Source: Sacculina carcini
Taxonomy: Eukaryota; Arthropoda; Thecostraca; Sacculinidae
Assembly (NCBI GenBank): GCA_916048095.2
Contig: OU696589.1
Span: 723,501 to 787,500 of the forward strand
DNA length: 64,000 nucleotides
Reading direction: 5' to 3'
Shown in pieces: positions 10,773 to 21,761 of the stretch. A program made the position numbers and the translations under genes. The number at the start of each line of letters is the position of its first letter. Positions within the stretch are counted from its first letter, which is position 1. The notes under the pieces are model-generated. The model had not been told where the DNA came from and searched no databases. It saw only the letters and a list, made by a program, of their open reading frames with translations.

Positions 10773-13619
10773 TTAATTCAACTGTGAAAGAAGGTGAGAA
10801 TGTAGCTGTTTCGAGAAGGATTTAAGCGAGGGAGAGGACAGTAGGTGAGATGGGAGGCTATTGTATATGCGAGGAGCAGCGTGTTGTAAGGAGCGTGTAA
10901 ACCAAGAAGATTTACAGTGACAACGAGGTTCAAGAAGGATTTTAGTTTGTCTTGTATCACGAGGACACGGATGTGGAGAAAGAAGTTCAAGTAAAAACTG
11001 TGGAGAGTCAGGAGAATGCAAGAGTTTATAGGTGAGTGTGCAGATTTTGTGTTGAACGCGATAAGGAATAGGAACAATACCAAGATCACGTAGATGGGAT
11101 GATGTGGGATGATGCGGAGGAAGGCGAAGAATGAAGCGGCAGGCTTGATTAAGGATAGATTGTAAAATGTTGAGTGACTTCTGTGGAAGATGAAGAAACA
11201 GTGAATTACAGTAGTCAATACGAGGAATGATGAGAGCAGATACCAGAGATTGTGCAATTGGTGAATCAATGTAGGGACGGATGAGGTAGAGGTTTCGAAG
11301 GATTAGACGGCAGGTGCCAGCTGTAGAAGTAAAATGTTTTTGAAATGACAAATGAGGATCTAGTAAGACACCGAGGTCACGTACTGATGAGGAAAGAGGA
11401 AAGTCAGATAGAGGAGGATGGATCTTAGGCGGGTGAAGTACGATGTATTGAGTTTTTGAGGAATTTATTATGAGCGAACGAGAAGAAGCCCACGCTGAGA
11501 TATTATTGATGATATGAGGAATATAGTTTTGCTCAGACAGAGGAAGAAAGAACTGAACGTCATCTGCGTATATGTGAAAATGAATATATAAATTTCGTAG
11601 TATTGGACATAGAGATGTCATGTAAACGTTGAAAAGGATAGGACCAAGTGATGAGCCCTGGGGGACACCTGATGAAAGAGGGAAATTTTGAGACCGACAA
11701 CTATCAAATAGAACTGAGTAGGAGCGATTAGTGAGATAGGAAGTGAGAAGAGAAAGAGCAGAATGAGAGATTCCTATGGAGAAGAGATCCTGAATAAGAA
11801 TTTTGTGATCAACAAGGTCAAATGCGGATGACATATCAAGGAGAGTGATGACTACGGGATATTTTTTAGAAAAATGAAAAAGTAAATCGTGATGAAGGCG
11901 GACAAGAGCAGTTTCAGTGGAACGATAAGGAGCAAACCCTGATTGTAGGTCATCAAGAAGACGGTTGTTGTAGAGGTAAGATGCTAGTTGATGATAAATG
12001 GCGGACTCAAGAATTTTGGGTGAAAATGGAAGAAGTGAAACTGGTCGGCAACTATTTAGAATGTTTGGGTCAAGGGAAGGCTTTTTGAGAATAGGAATGA
12101 GAATGGCATTTTTACTGGTAAGAAAAGTCCCATGAAGGAAAGAGGCATTTATAAGGTGTGTCAGAATAGGAGCCAGAAGGTGGAGAGAGGAAGATACCAT
12201 GGCAAAATTAATTGGATTTGAAGGACAAAATGATTTTTTGGTGTTAGTGATGAGACGTATTGTGGTGGATATTGGTACATGGCTAAAAGCAGTAAATGAA
12301 CCAGATACGGGGGCAGGGGGAAGGACGCGGTTTGTATATATTGGAAGAGATGTGCGTAAAGCGACGATCTTATCGGTGAAAAATTCGGCAAAATCAAAAC
12401 AGGTGATGGTGGGCGCAGGACGATTCGGTTTACGACCTAGAAGAGAGTTAAGAGTTGACCAGAGTGATTTCGGGGAAGATAATAGTGATGGTATGTGATT
12501 TGAGTAATATGATTCCTTTGCAGCACGGAGAGAGGAAATGTAATGAGTGCGAAAAGAAGTGAATGCAGACCAATCAGTAGGAGACCGGGTGCGTCTCCAG
12601 CGTCGTTCTAGTCGACGTTGGGAGCGCTGGAGTGAGACCAGGAATGGTGAGGACCAGGGAGATGGTGGTGGCCGTTTATTACCACGAATGGTGCGGAGTG
12701 GAAAAATTTGATCAGCAATAAGCCTAAGCTGAGAATTGAAGAAGGATTCAAGTTTAGTGGGAAGAAGATGCAAATATGCAGAAGGAGATAGATAATGGTG
12801 GATGTAAGCGGTAAAACGTTCTGGGTTGTATGCCCTGTAATCACGGAAAGAGAAGGTTTTGGTATAGGAAGTGACGGAAGGAAGCGGAATGGAAGTAAGA
12901 AGGAGGCTGTGGTCGGTAAATTTTGTATCAGGGGGAAGAACAGTGACAGCCGGTAGGGATGGTTCAGAGTGATGAGACGGAGAAGGTGAAATAATTAAGT
13001 CTAAGATGTGACCGGCAGTATGCGTAGGAACACGCGGAGAAAAATATAATGCGTGAGAGTCTATAATAGAGAGGAATTCATTGGTATAAGGTTTTTTTGA
13101 AGGAGAATCAGGCCAAAAGTTGAAATCACCAAGAATAATAAATGAGTGTGAGAAACGCGAGATTAAGGATTCAATAAGGACAGGAAATTCAGACAGAAAA
13201 TTGGGAGTGGAACCGTGGTGGTCATGGCGGTAGACAATGTTAAGACAAACATCAGTGCGAGAGCAAATTTTGATAACAAGTGAGAGAACTTCAAAAGAGC
13301 TAGGTGGTGTGGCCAGGAGTGTACAGCGAGTAACAGAGAATTTAGATTGATAAATGATACCAATACCACCTCCTGAAGAGCGATTTAGAAACAAAGGTCG
13401 AGGAACGCCTTGGAAAGAATAATGTGAAGGAATGGATGCGGAGAATATTGATGAGTCGGATTCCAGAAGTCAGGTTTCAGTTAGGCAGAGAATATCAAGG
13501 TTATGTGAAATGAGGAGTTCGGATATGTAGGATGATTTATTTCGAGCTGAACGAATGTTTAGTAAAGCTAATGACGGTGAGCAGGCATCAGAGATGTGGC
13601 GCGGTATGCCAGCAAGCCT
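10773..13619 (-). CDS. LINE-2 ORF2: endonuclease-reverse transcriptase, one nonsense codon
   Basis: The frame is open from about 13619, and from 13394 it runs 873 codons to a stop at 10773. The endonuclease domain includes the LCLTET segment, ILGDFNFWPDS (near 13125) and TDHSLLLT (near 12915). The reverse transcriptase follows with SGVPQGSSLGPILFN and HIYADDVQFF (near 11565), then the conserved CR1 C-terminal region. A TGA at 13470-13472 replaces the Trp expected in the TETW endonuclease motif, so the published-style start at 13394 is not the true one. The protein would nick DNA and prime cDNA synthesis at the target. It lies just downstream of ORF1, with only a few bases between the two. Confidence 0.9.
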
Positions 13620-13625
13620 TCAACG

Positions 13626-14771
13626 TCAGGAGATGAGTGTACAGGATGGTGACTCAGTTATTTCTGTACGAGCACGGATCGATTCTCTTACCGCAATAAA
13701 TGAGGGACAAGATGAAGACAGAGATGAATGATCGTGGGGACGTTCCATGTGAGAACAGTTGACACATTTCACTGTGGTAGAAGAGCAGTCCCTAGTTGCA
13801 TGAGCGCCACTGCATTTTCCACACGTCAGCGCGTTGGAGCAGCGAGCGGCTGTGTGCCCGAGACATGCGCATCGGTAGCATTTCGTTACCCAAAATCTGT
13901 CGTATACAGCACAAACTCGGAGGCTGACAAACAGACGGTCGCCGAGACAACGTATAATGTCACGGGTCCTCGGCGAAATTGACAGTACCGCACACACATT
14001 GTTACACGGCTTAGTGACGAAGAGCACCTTCAAGTCATCCGTTGGCGTCGCTTTCAGCTTCGGGTTCTTGAGACGAATGGATTCGAGAAGATACTCAGCG
14101 GTAGATTCAGGCGGTACATTCACCATAGTGATTTTTGGGCGTAGTAAAGTGCGTGAAGGGGCATGCACTTCCACACCAGCTACCTGTGATCGGACACACT
14201 CCACCGCACGCTGGGCCTCATCCGACGTCTTGCATTGCAGGATAATCCCGCCATCAGGAGCAGCACGCGAACTCTTTACTGGGATGGCTGCCAGAGCAGG
14301 GGCAATATCGCCAGTGGTCACGTTTTTCTGAGAGGTGGACTTTACAACCACACTATATGACAGCCTGGCAGGTGCCTGTTCAGCCGAAGGTCCAGTATCA
14401 GCAATTTCGGATTTTCTCGCAAGCCGCGCCAAAGATGACTCCACTGCACATAGACGAGATGCCACTTCCGATAGCTTGTCAGTGCCTGAAAGGACTTGAG
14501 TGGCCCTGTTGAGACGCGGATAGCACACCCAGTTGATGGCTTTAAGCAGCTCTGTCTTCGTGCCGCTTAGATTGGCACATTTCGTGTGGCTCCAGCATTC
14601 ACACAGTTTGCAGGCGATATTTTTGTTTGAATCACCCGTGACATTAGATTTGCACACGAGTGTTGAGTGTGCGCATTCGCCATATTCACAAACAAGGTGA
14701 ATGAGTGGATACAACTCCGCAAAACACAGCAAAGCACACCAAATACACACAAGGAGCGCGCACAACCACAC
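13626..14771 (-). CDS. LINE-2 ORF1: PHD-like and CCHC zinc-finger protein
   Basis: 381 codons. The N-terminal region has a PHD-like Cys/His cluster (ACKLCECWSHTKC then INWVCYP). The middle (about residues 165-280) has an RRM-like composition, with ITMVNVPPESTAEYLL and a KVLFVTK strand. Two CCHC knuckles follow (CYRCACLGHTAARC and CGKCSGAHATRDC), then a third Cys/His group. ORF1 proteins of this type bind LINE RNA in the cytoplasm. The first PHD cysteine pair and the last cysteine are not canonical, and the best early ATG (MANAHTQ) lies in another frame, so the start appears decayed. Confidence 0.8.
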   Translation of the reverse strand: MWLCALLVCIWCALLCFAELYPLIHLVCEYGECAHSTLVCKSNVTGDSNKNIACKLCECWSHTKCANLSGTKTELLKAINWVCYPRLNRATQVLSGTDKLSEVASRLCAVESSLARLARKSEIADTGPSAEQAPARLSYSVVVKSTSQKNVTTGDIAPALAAIPVKSSRAAPDGGIILQCKTSDEAQRAVECVRSQVAGVEVHAPSRTLLRPKITMVNVPPESTAEYLLESIRLKNPKLKATPTDDLKVLFVTKPCNNVCAVLSISPRTRDIIRCLGDRLFVSLRVCAVYDRFWVTKCYRCACLGHTAARCSNALTCGKCSGAHATRDCSSTTVKCVNCSHMERPHDHSSLSSSCPSFIAVRESIRARTEITESPSCTLIS

Positions 14772-17700
14772 ACAACCAAGGTCACAACACGACTGATTAC
14801 TGCTGCTCTTTATATTTTCATGTTCCTCATTACTCTTTGCGTGTTCTTCAGTGTGTGCTTAATTCTTCTTGTCGTTTTGTTTTTTCTCCTTATCCCTGTC
14901 GTCATACTTCCCAATTTCTGTTTGAGTTTCGTTGGCTACCTCTCATTCCTCGTATTCATTTTCGTATCTGTTGTATTGTATATAAGCTTATTCGTAACCC
15001 CCTTCAACCTTCCCATCTTTCTGGTCTCCTTACTGTATCTTCTGCATACTCTCGCAATTCTCGCCTTCTCGTCTGCTCTCGTGCTCTCAACGAATCAACT
15101 TGGTCCGCTAAATCGTTTTTTTTCCTCCACGTTTGTACAACTCTCTTCCTGTTACTATTGTTCGTGCTCCTTCCTTTAGTTCGTTCCGTTCTTCTCTTTT
15201 CGAGTACTTGTTCAACTTGTCGTTTGATCCCTCCTCACATACTCTCACTCCCTATGCTACGGTCTGATTTCATGGTTTACTCTGCTCCTGTCATGTGATT
15301 TCTGTTGTAGATATTTTTCTCTAATTGTGTTGCCTTTTTTCATGTGAGATCTGCTATGTATTTGAAGTCTGTGCTTTTCGTTATTTGGCGTTAGTTTTGG
15401 TGTTTCGTTGCGCGCGCGTGTATATGTGCGCTAAATCAAATATATTGTTTGTTTGTTTGCTTGTTTGTTTGTGATTTGATGAGTACTGCAACCCCGGAAA
15501 AAGCGTCGTACTCGAGCGGTATGTTTTCTACCAGCAAGTGCAGCCGACCGGTGAAGCTATCAGCACGTTTGTAGCGGCGTTGAGACGACAGACGGCCAAC
15601 TATGAGTTCTCTGACACAGATGAAATGATTAGAAACAGATTGGTGATGGATGTGTCCGACAAGCCCACCCAGCAGGCATTGTTGAGAGAGTCAGACCTGG
15701 CGCTGGCTCAAGCACAACAGACCGCATTGGCAGAAGAGGAAGCTAAAAGGCACCAACAAATTATTAGTGCTGAAGTGCATGACAGCACGGTGTGTACGTC
15801 GGAGGACAATGAGTGTGGTGACGCGGTGGCAGTATACTCGGCTGAGCGAAGAACGTGCATATTTTGTCGGCGTCAACATCACATGCGACGCTCAGCATGC
15901 CCGGCGTTCAATGGTGTTTGTCGGGCGTGCGGCCGGCGACACCAATTTGCCGGCAGTCCCGAGTGTTCCGTCACATCCGGCGCCAGCACGTCGACTGATT
16001 TTGGTGGTGAATGTGTGGCGCCATCTAGCGGGTAATACCGACAAGCTCGCACGGCACCGACGACGGCGCGACCGACCCGTGCAACGCAGCACAGCGGCAG
16101 AGGCGGTGAAAGGCGTGCCAACGCACTAGAAGAGATCGGACGTGTTGAAGACAGCTTTGCAGTGTCAGCTGCGCGAATCAAAAGAATAGCATCCAAAACT
16201 CTGTTCTCGCGTAATAATCGAAAAATCAATTTCCTTATTGATTCTGGCTCTGAGTCAAATGTTCTGTCTGTGTCTGATTATGTATGTCTAACTGGCGATG
16301 AAGAGTGCGCATTTATACGCCCATATAAACTGGTGCTCAGGTCTTTTAATGGGGGCCTTATGGATACACGGGGTAAAGCAACGCTTGAATTGAGGAAGTG
16401 TATGGACGGAGCTTCAACTAATGTTGTGTGTCATGCTGTTTTGCATGTTTGTGTCATGTACTCAGCTTGCAAGCGTCGATTGATCTTGATTTATTAACTG
16501 TGAATGATTGTGATCATCTGGACTATTTGCCTGTCTGTCTTCACTCAGAAGTGAAGCCGTCAAACAATTTGCGTCCGGGCGCTGAAAGTAGAAAATGTAT
16601 TCGATGAGAACGGGTCTTTCAGGAGTTTCAGGATGTGTTTGATGAAACTAGAGTGGGCCTCGTGCTATCCGATTATTGTATTTCGATCGATTACCGAGTC
16701 GTACCAGTGGCGGAATCCCCTCGTCGTGTGAGAATTCATATTAGGGATCGAATGCAAGATAAAATCAAAGAGTTAGTACAAAAGGTATAATCAGTAAGGT
16801 CACTGAACCCACCGAATGGGTGTCAAAACTGGTCATCGTACAGAAGGCGAACAGTGATATCAGGCTATGCCTAGACCCAAGAGCGCTCAATAAAGCTAAT
16901 AAAAGGGAACACTACCCCACACCCACCATTGACAAGGTGACCCATAAATTCACGGGAGCTAAGTGTTTTTCGCTTGTGGATGGGCGATCGGCATTTTCGC
17001 AGGTGGGCCTGTCAGAAGCATCATCACTACTATGCACGATTCACATTCACTTTGGGCGGTATAAATATAACAGACTGCCGTTTGGAGTTTCCTGTGCCCC
17101 GGAGCTGTGGCAACGCCTCATGCATGAATTGACTGAGGGTCTGGCAGGAGTGGAGGTTATAGCAGATGATTTCATTTTATATGTAAAGGGGCTCACAAAA
17201 GAGGCTGCAGAGAAAGATCATGATAAAAATCTGAGGGAGTTTCTGATGCGAGCTCGCGAGCGAAACTTGAAGTTAAACTATGAAAAATTGCGCTATGAAA
17301 TGAAACTACGCTGAAAGAAGTCCAATGGATGGGTCATGTATTTGTCGCCAAAGGGCTTCTTCCGTTACCCTCAAAGGTGAAATCTATTCTGGAGTACCCA
17401 CGGCCACAGAGCAAGCAAGACCTGAAACGAATCCTCGGGCTAGTAACTTACCTGTCACGGTATATACCAAACGTGTCCACGCTTTTAGCGCCCTTACATG
17501 ACTTAACGAGTGGTAAATACGAGTGGCACTGTAGTGTCCAGTGTGAAGCCGCGTTCGCAAGGGTGAAATATCTTTTGTCAGCAGCACCGGTGCTCGCATT
17601 CTATGACCCATGTCTGCCCGTCAAAGCGCAGTGCGATGCATCCAGCACCGGGATGGGTGGTGTGCTACTGCAGAACAATCGACCAGTGATGTACTGTTAC

Positions 17701-18348
17701 TTGAGTAACTTCGGTTAACTTCAGTAACTGGGCTACTTGAGTAACTTCGTGGAACTGAATATCTTGCATCGGACTGATTTTCGGGGGGGGGGGGGGGGGG
17801 GTAGTGGAGAAATCGATCACAATATTTGCGAGATTCGGTTACCCCGAAGTATTAGTTTCAGACAATTGACCACAACTTTCGAATAGTGAGTTCCGTGAGT
17901 TTCCCAAGTACGCTGATATTACTCATATTACTTCCAGCCCTAGATACCCACAATCTAACGGTAAGGCGGCGAACGCTGTTAAAACTGTAAAGCATATCAA
18001 CAGGAAAGCAGTTGAAAGCGCACAAAATCCTTATTGGGCTTTGCTTACCTGGCGAAACACACCTCGAGAGGGTTTCCGGTATTCTCCTGCACAAATTATA
18101 TACGGCCGTACATGCCGCACTCTCTTGCCAGCTACCAGGCAGTCGTTGATGACCCAGTCGCCATACGGAGTGAAAGATGATCTTCTCAAGCTCCAGGCCA
18201 AACAACGAGTGCAGTACAACAGAAGTCACTCTGTCAGATTACTTGCCCCTCTGAAAGTAGGCGACACCGTACGGATGAAACTTCCAGGTAAGAAGGAGTG
18301 GGCACTAGGAGAATGTGTAGTCGATCGTGGTTTTAGTTTTTATTAGTT

Positions 18349-18364
18349 CAGACACACAACGCAT

Positions 18365-18429
<65 letters not shown>

Positions 18430-18440
18430 TTGTGTGTCTG
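18349..18440. repeat. 17-bp perfect inverted repeat around (CA)n(TA)n
   Basis: CAGACACACAACGCATA at 18349-18365 is the exact reverse complement of 18424-18440. The 58-bp loop is CA and TA dinucleotides. The right arm spans the start of the 3' LTR of Gypsy fossil A. The 5' LTR has no matching left arm. Confidence 0.95.
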
Positions 18441-18601
18441 CATTGAATTGCATTGTCTCCATTCATGTATATCATATAGCGGCAGTGTCATCTTGCAGGA
18501 GCACAATGCACGCTGGCCATGTTGCTAGAAGCGCGGAACAGCATCGCATTGACAGCACTTGTGGTTAATACAAGTTACGTTGCTGCACGCGTTTCTTGAC
18601 A
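18426..18601 (+). repeat. 3' LTR of Gypsy fossil A
   Basis: 176 bp, same length as the 5' LTR and about 8% diverged, which indicates an old insertion. Confidence 0.8.
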
Positions 18602-19030
18602 CGACACACCTCAGTAGTTTTTTTCCTTCACGAAAATATTGCCCGTATTCTAGGTCAGGATTGCCGCTCCGAATAATGCGGTCCGATTTTATTCGTAATC
18701 TCATTAGGAACATTTGGATCTCATTAGGGATTTGCTGTGTTTGTACTTTTATATTTGCAAATAATTGATCTGTTGAATGACATTATGAAAGTTAATATAA
18801 TCAACGTAGTTTATTTCTGGGAGAAAAAATGTAATGTGTACAAAAATTTAAAAATTATGCCACTTGTTTTTATTTTTTAACAGTTTCAATTTTTTACCAG
18901 AAAAATGGTTCTCAAACCCTGCTTGATTACACAATGATTAACTCCATAATTGAATGCAAATGTGTACTGTACATAGAAGTGCAGCTCAGTATCGTGCAAA
19001 CAATGATATTTGGGCTTTCAGACACATTAT
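18602..19030. other. AT-rich spacer between two LTR elements
   Basis: No feature is recognised here. Confidence 0.35.
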
Positions 19031-19035
19031 AACAC

Positions 19036-19366
19036 TGTTGGGTAATCGGGCAAAGCCCTCTTACCTCTCGTGCAGGAAAAACCCGTGCACACGACGAGAA
19101 TACGTCCACATAGCGAATATCGTATCCAGACACGGCAACAATGCTTACAACGCACAGGCCACCAACAGAATCACGCTCGACCGCTCGCAAAGCCACTCTC
19201 ACATACACCAGCTGATACACGCCTCCGGCAGTAGGCTCAAGGCGCGGCCAATCAGTGCACGCGTTACAAGGCGACGCTGCACACGCGCCAACCAATCAGC
19301 GCACAAGTCTCACTGGAAACACTCGAACGTTCTAGAACGTTCAGTGGCGTCCAAACTAACGCCACA
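19036..19366 (-). repeat. LTR of Gypsy fossil B (3' in element sense)
   Basis: On the plus strand it starts TGTTGGGTAATC and ends CTAACGCCACA. It contains two CCAATCAG boxes and a heat-shock-like palindrome. Confidence 0.93.
19325..19342. promoter_or_regulatory. Heat-shock element-like palindrome in LTR
   Basis: GAACGTTCTAGAACGTTC matches four alternating nGAAn/nTTCn units, the canonical binding pattern for heat-shock factor trimers. It lies about 25 bp inside the element-sense start of the LTR (U3). The match is direct from sequence; activity is inference. Confidence 0.6.
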
Positions 19367-21761
19367 CCTCCCCCAGCTTTTCACCTGAAAGCTCACAACA
19401 AACACGCTTGCACACACGGACGGTTAAAGTTCATCATCGGATAGACACACGTACTCGTTTAACCATGCCGGCAGTCGACGTCTCCTCGTCGACCGCCTCG
19501 GCTGCTCTACTGCAGCCTCATCCTCGACTCTCTCAGCCGCGGTGCCCTCTCCAACATTCTCTCGAGAAGTATGTACACTCACGTCCTCTGAGGGCTCACC
19601 AGGTTCCTTCTCCACAGACACATGGCCCGCATCCACGCCTTTGCAAATAGCCAGTCGCTCAGGTGGCAGGCTGTCAGGTGTTCTGTCACCGCCGGGGCTA
19701 TCGGCTGCCTCGTCCCGTCCGCCATCGCCGCACAGGTCCAAGCTACACCGGGTGGCTCCACCGGGTGGCTCCACATCTCCGCGACTGCCGGTCGCATCCA
19801 CATCCCAACCGCCGCTCGTCGGTTCCATGTCGCCATGAGTGCCGGTGTCGTCTACGGCTCCACTATGGCTGGCACAGCGACGCTTGCGCAGGTCGCGCTC
19901 ATGGCGCGGCATGCCATCTACGCACACAACGTGCTGTGAGACGACCCTGGTCACCTTCCCGAGGGTCCACGGCGTTGTACATTACGGAATCGGCGGTTTT
20001 ACCCACAACTCGTCACCAACGACGAACGCTGCTCTCTGGTCATCAGCGTCCCTGCGGCCGGTCTCAAATGGAAGACGCCACTCGTATCTGAAAATACACC
20101 TCGAGGGAATAGTGCTCACCTGAGTCTCTTTGCGCGGCGTAACGTTGTATCAGAACGTCGCCTCCTCCGGGGAAATATGACATCTCGCTGCGATCCTTTT
20201 GGTTACTTGATCCTTTTGGGTAAGGTTTCCCCCACTCAACGGTGTATACAGAGTCAGCACCCCTCTTCACTGTCACGCCTTCCATATGGTCAATAACGTC
20301 GTTGCCCAGGAAGCACTCCACCCCAAGGTTTTCTAATCCCCTCACTACGAGCCCGGAAACTCTAAAACAGTGTCCCTGTAGCCCTATTACTACATCACAG
20401 GACTTCGTCTCATGAGAAGTCTTACCATCCGCTATAATTAACGGTCGCCACTGACGGGGAAGTTAACCCACAACCACCCGTGCACCGACAATTGTGCACT
20501 CACTTCCCGTGTCAACCAGACACAAGGAGCAACAACCGTTAAGAACAGCTTCAACGACCGACATAGGACGCGAAGTCAATACACCGGCCGTCCCTCGAAA
20601 CGTCCGGCAGGCCCGACGTACCAAATGTGCTCCGCTGATGAGTCCACGCGCAGAGCAGGGACTCACCGTCGCCCCTTTACAGGGACCACCGCTTAATTGT
20701 GGTCGACTTCCATGTCGGAGGACGCTGCGCTGCTGTGCTGCGCCCTCGGCATGAAAATGCGAGCTCGTCCGTGATCGCGAGCGTCGTGACGTCGACGTCG
20801 ACGCCGGCTCCTCGCAATCACGAGCGAAATGCCCGTGCTTGCCACACCGGTAGCATTGCGCTTCCGGGCACTCGCGGACCAGATGGTCGCCGCCACATCG
20901 GTAACAGCAGAGCGTCCGGCGCGCAGAAGAGCGCTCCGGGAGGCCCGCCCACCAAGACACAGGCCGTCTCGCTCGTCCGACGCTTGAGGAACATGAGAGC
21001 GGTCCCTTGAGCTGCTCGCTACTTGAGCGTAGCTGACTCGCTGCCTAGATGCAGCCACCACCCCAGATGGGCGGCTTCTGGCTGCAGCAGCCCTACGCAC
21101 ACCAATTCTGGCGCGCACCGCCGACAGCACGCTGTCAAACTTGGAGGTGTAGGCCCCCTCTTTCGCCATAGCCCACTCATAGATTGAGTCGGGTAGGCCC
21201 TCATAAAACTTGACGCGGAACGCCAAGCTTTCGGTTGTCAACCCTACACGGCGACCTAGACGCTCTAGGTCGTCCACAAAGGCGTCCACTGACTCGCCGG
21301 ATCGAAGCTGACGAGTCGAGAAACGCCTCCACTCCTCTTGGCGAGGCACGCCAAATTGGGCGACCAGCGTGGCTTTCACCACGGCCCACTGTGAGGCGTC
21401 GCCCGCGAGCATGCGCCGGTAGAGCCGGCGCGTGCTCGCATCCAGCATATGGTCGACCATTTCGCAAGGGTCGACCTGCTGGACACGGCATAGCCGCTCA
21501 AAGTCGGCCAGCCACTTAGTGACGTCAAGAGTGACGTCACCACCGAAACGCGGTAAAGCCCGCCCTATCCTGTCAAGGATCGGCCCTCGGGCCTGCATTA
21601 AAATGTTGGCCAACTGGCCAGCATCTACCACGGGTCCTGCGGTCCCCTGCTCGGGTCTCTGACCCTCTTGACAGAAGTCATCGAATTCACTACCGGAACC
21701 CCCTTCGACAAACTCGCGTTTGCCCCCGACAACGGCCTCAGCCATATATGCCGAAATAGCT

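Larger units (their letters stand above)
10566..14793 (-). mobile_element. LINE-2: near-complete CR1-like LINE
   Basis: Minus-strand LINE of 4228 bp inserted in LINE-1 and flanked by TGATT on both sides (10561-10565 and 14794-14798). It has a 5' UTR, ORF1 (13626-14771), ORF2 (10773-13619) and a 3' UTR with a (TA)n tract and a GAATTT-type tail. It looks nearly full length. The visible coding lesions are one nonsense codon early in ORF2 and some decay at the ORF1 start. Its 3' tail differs from the GTTT-type tail of LINE-1, so it is a different subfamily. Confidence 0.92.
8426..15225 (+). pseudogene. LINE-1 ORF2 remnant (endonuclease end, reverse transcriptase)
   Basis: The frame opens with the end of the apurinic-type endonuclease (SGHTLDLM, then SDHSLLLCDL). 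It runs through reverse transcriptase with FRNYRPVSLL-like, GVPQGSVLGPLLFN and YADD motifs (YADD near 9900). It continues across two insertions: 10150-10447 and 10566-14793. After LINE-2 it resumes as YCCSLYFH at 14799 and reaches the conserved C-terminal segment (NESTWSAKSF). One further frameshift near 15125 moves the last residues (PRLYNSLP) to another frame. ORF2 would supply nicking and target-primed reverse transcription. The copy is dead because it lacks most of the endonuclease domain. Confidence 0.85.
7770..15471 (+). mobile_element. LINE-1: CR1-like LINE inserted in Gypsy fossil A
   Basis: Plus-strand non-LTR retrotransposon. Its parts are a 5' region, a PHD-like finger ORF1 start (8070), an ORF2 running from the end of the endonuclease domain through RT, and a 3' end GCGCTAAATCAAATATATTG with a (GTTT)n tail at 15443-15470. 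Gypsy gag sequence resumes immediately after the tail. Two later insertions interrupt it: 10150-10447 (298 bp) and LINE-2 (10566-14793). Removing both restores one continuous ORF2 frame across the joins. ORF1 and the N-terminal part of ORF2 are shortened by an internal deletion near 8425. No clear target duplication is seen at its ends. Confidence 0.88.
7278..18601 (+). mobile_element. Ty3/Gypsy fossil A, split by nested LINEs
   Basis: Old LTR retrotransposon bounded by 176-bp LTRs (7278-7453 and 18426-18601) that differ at about 14 positions (about 8%). A primer-binding-site-like TGGTGTCAGAAGTGGGATAG follows the 5' LTR. The parts are gag, with its N-terminal part at about 7544-7769 and its continuation with Cys/His knuckles from about 15472-16000; protease about 16210-16480; reverse transcriptase about 16720-17310; RNase H about 17500-17720; and integrase about 17800-18340. 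LINE-1 lies inside gag. The element is broken, with several breaks. The primer site and RT type recall the SURL/Mag-like Gypsy group, which is an inference. Confidence 0.85.

Noticed and set aside
17784-17801. Run of about 18 G residues
   Set aside because: Homopolymer run, with others near 25604 and 31240. It could be real or a sequencing artefact, and no function can be supported.
19542-20123. Long plus-strand frames across Gypsy fossil B
   Set aside because: They are shadows of GC-rich minus-strand coding sequence; the purine tract and gag set the element on the minus strand.
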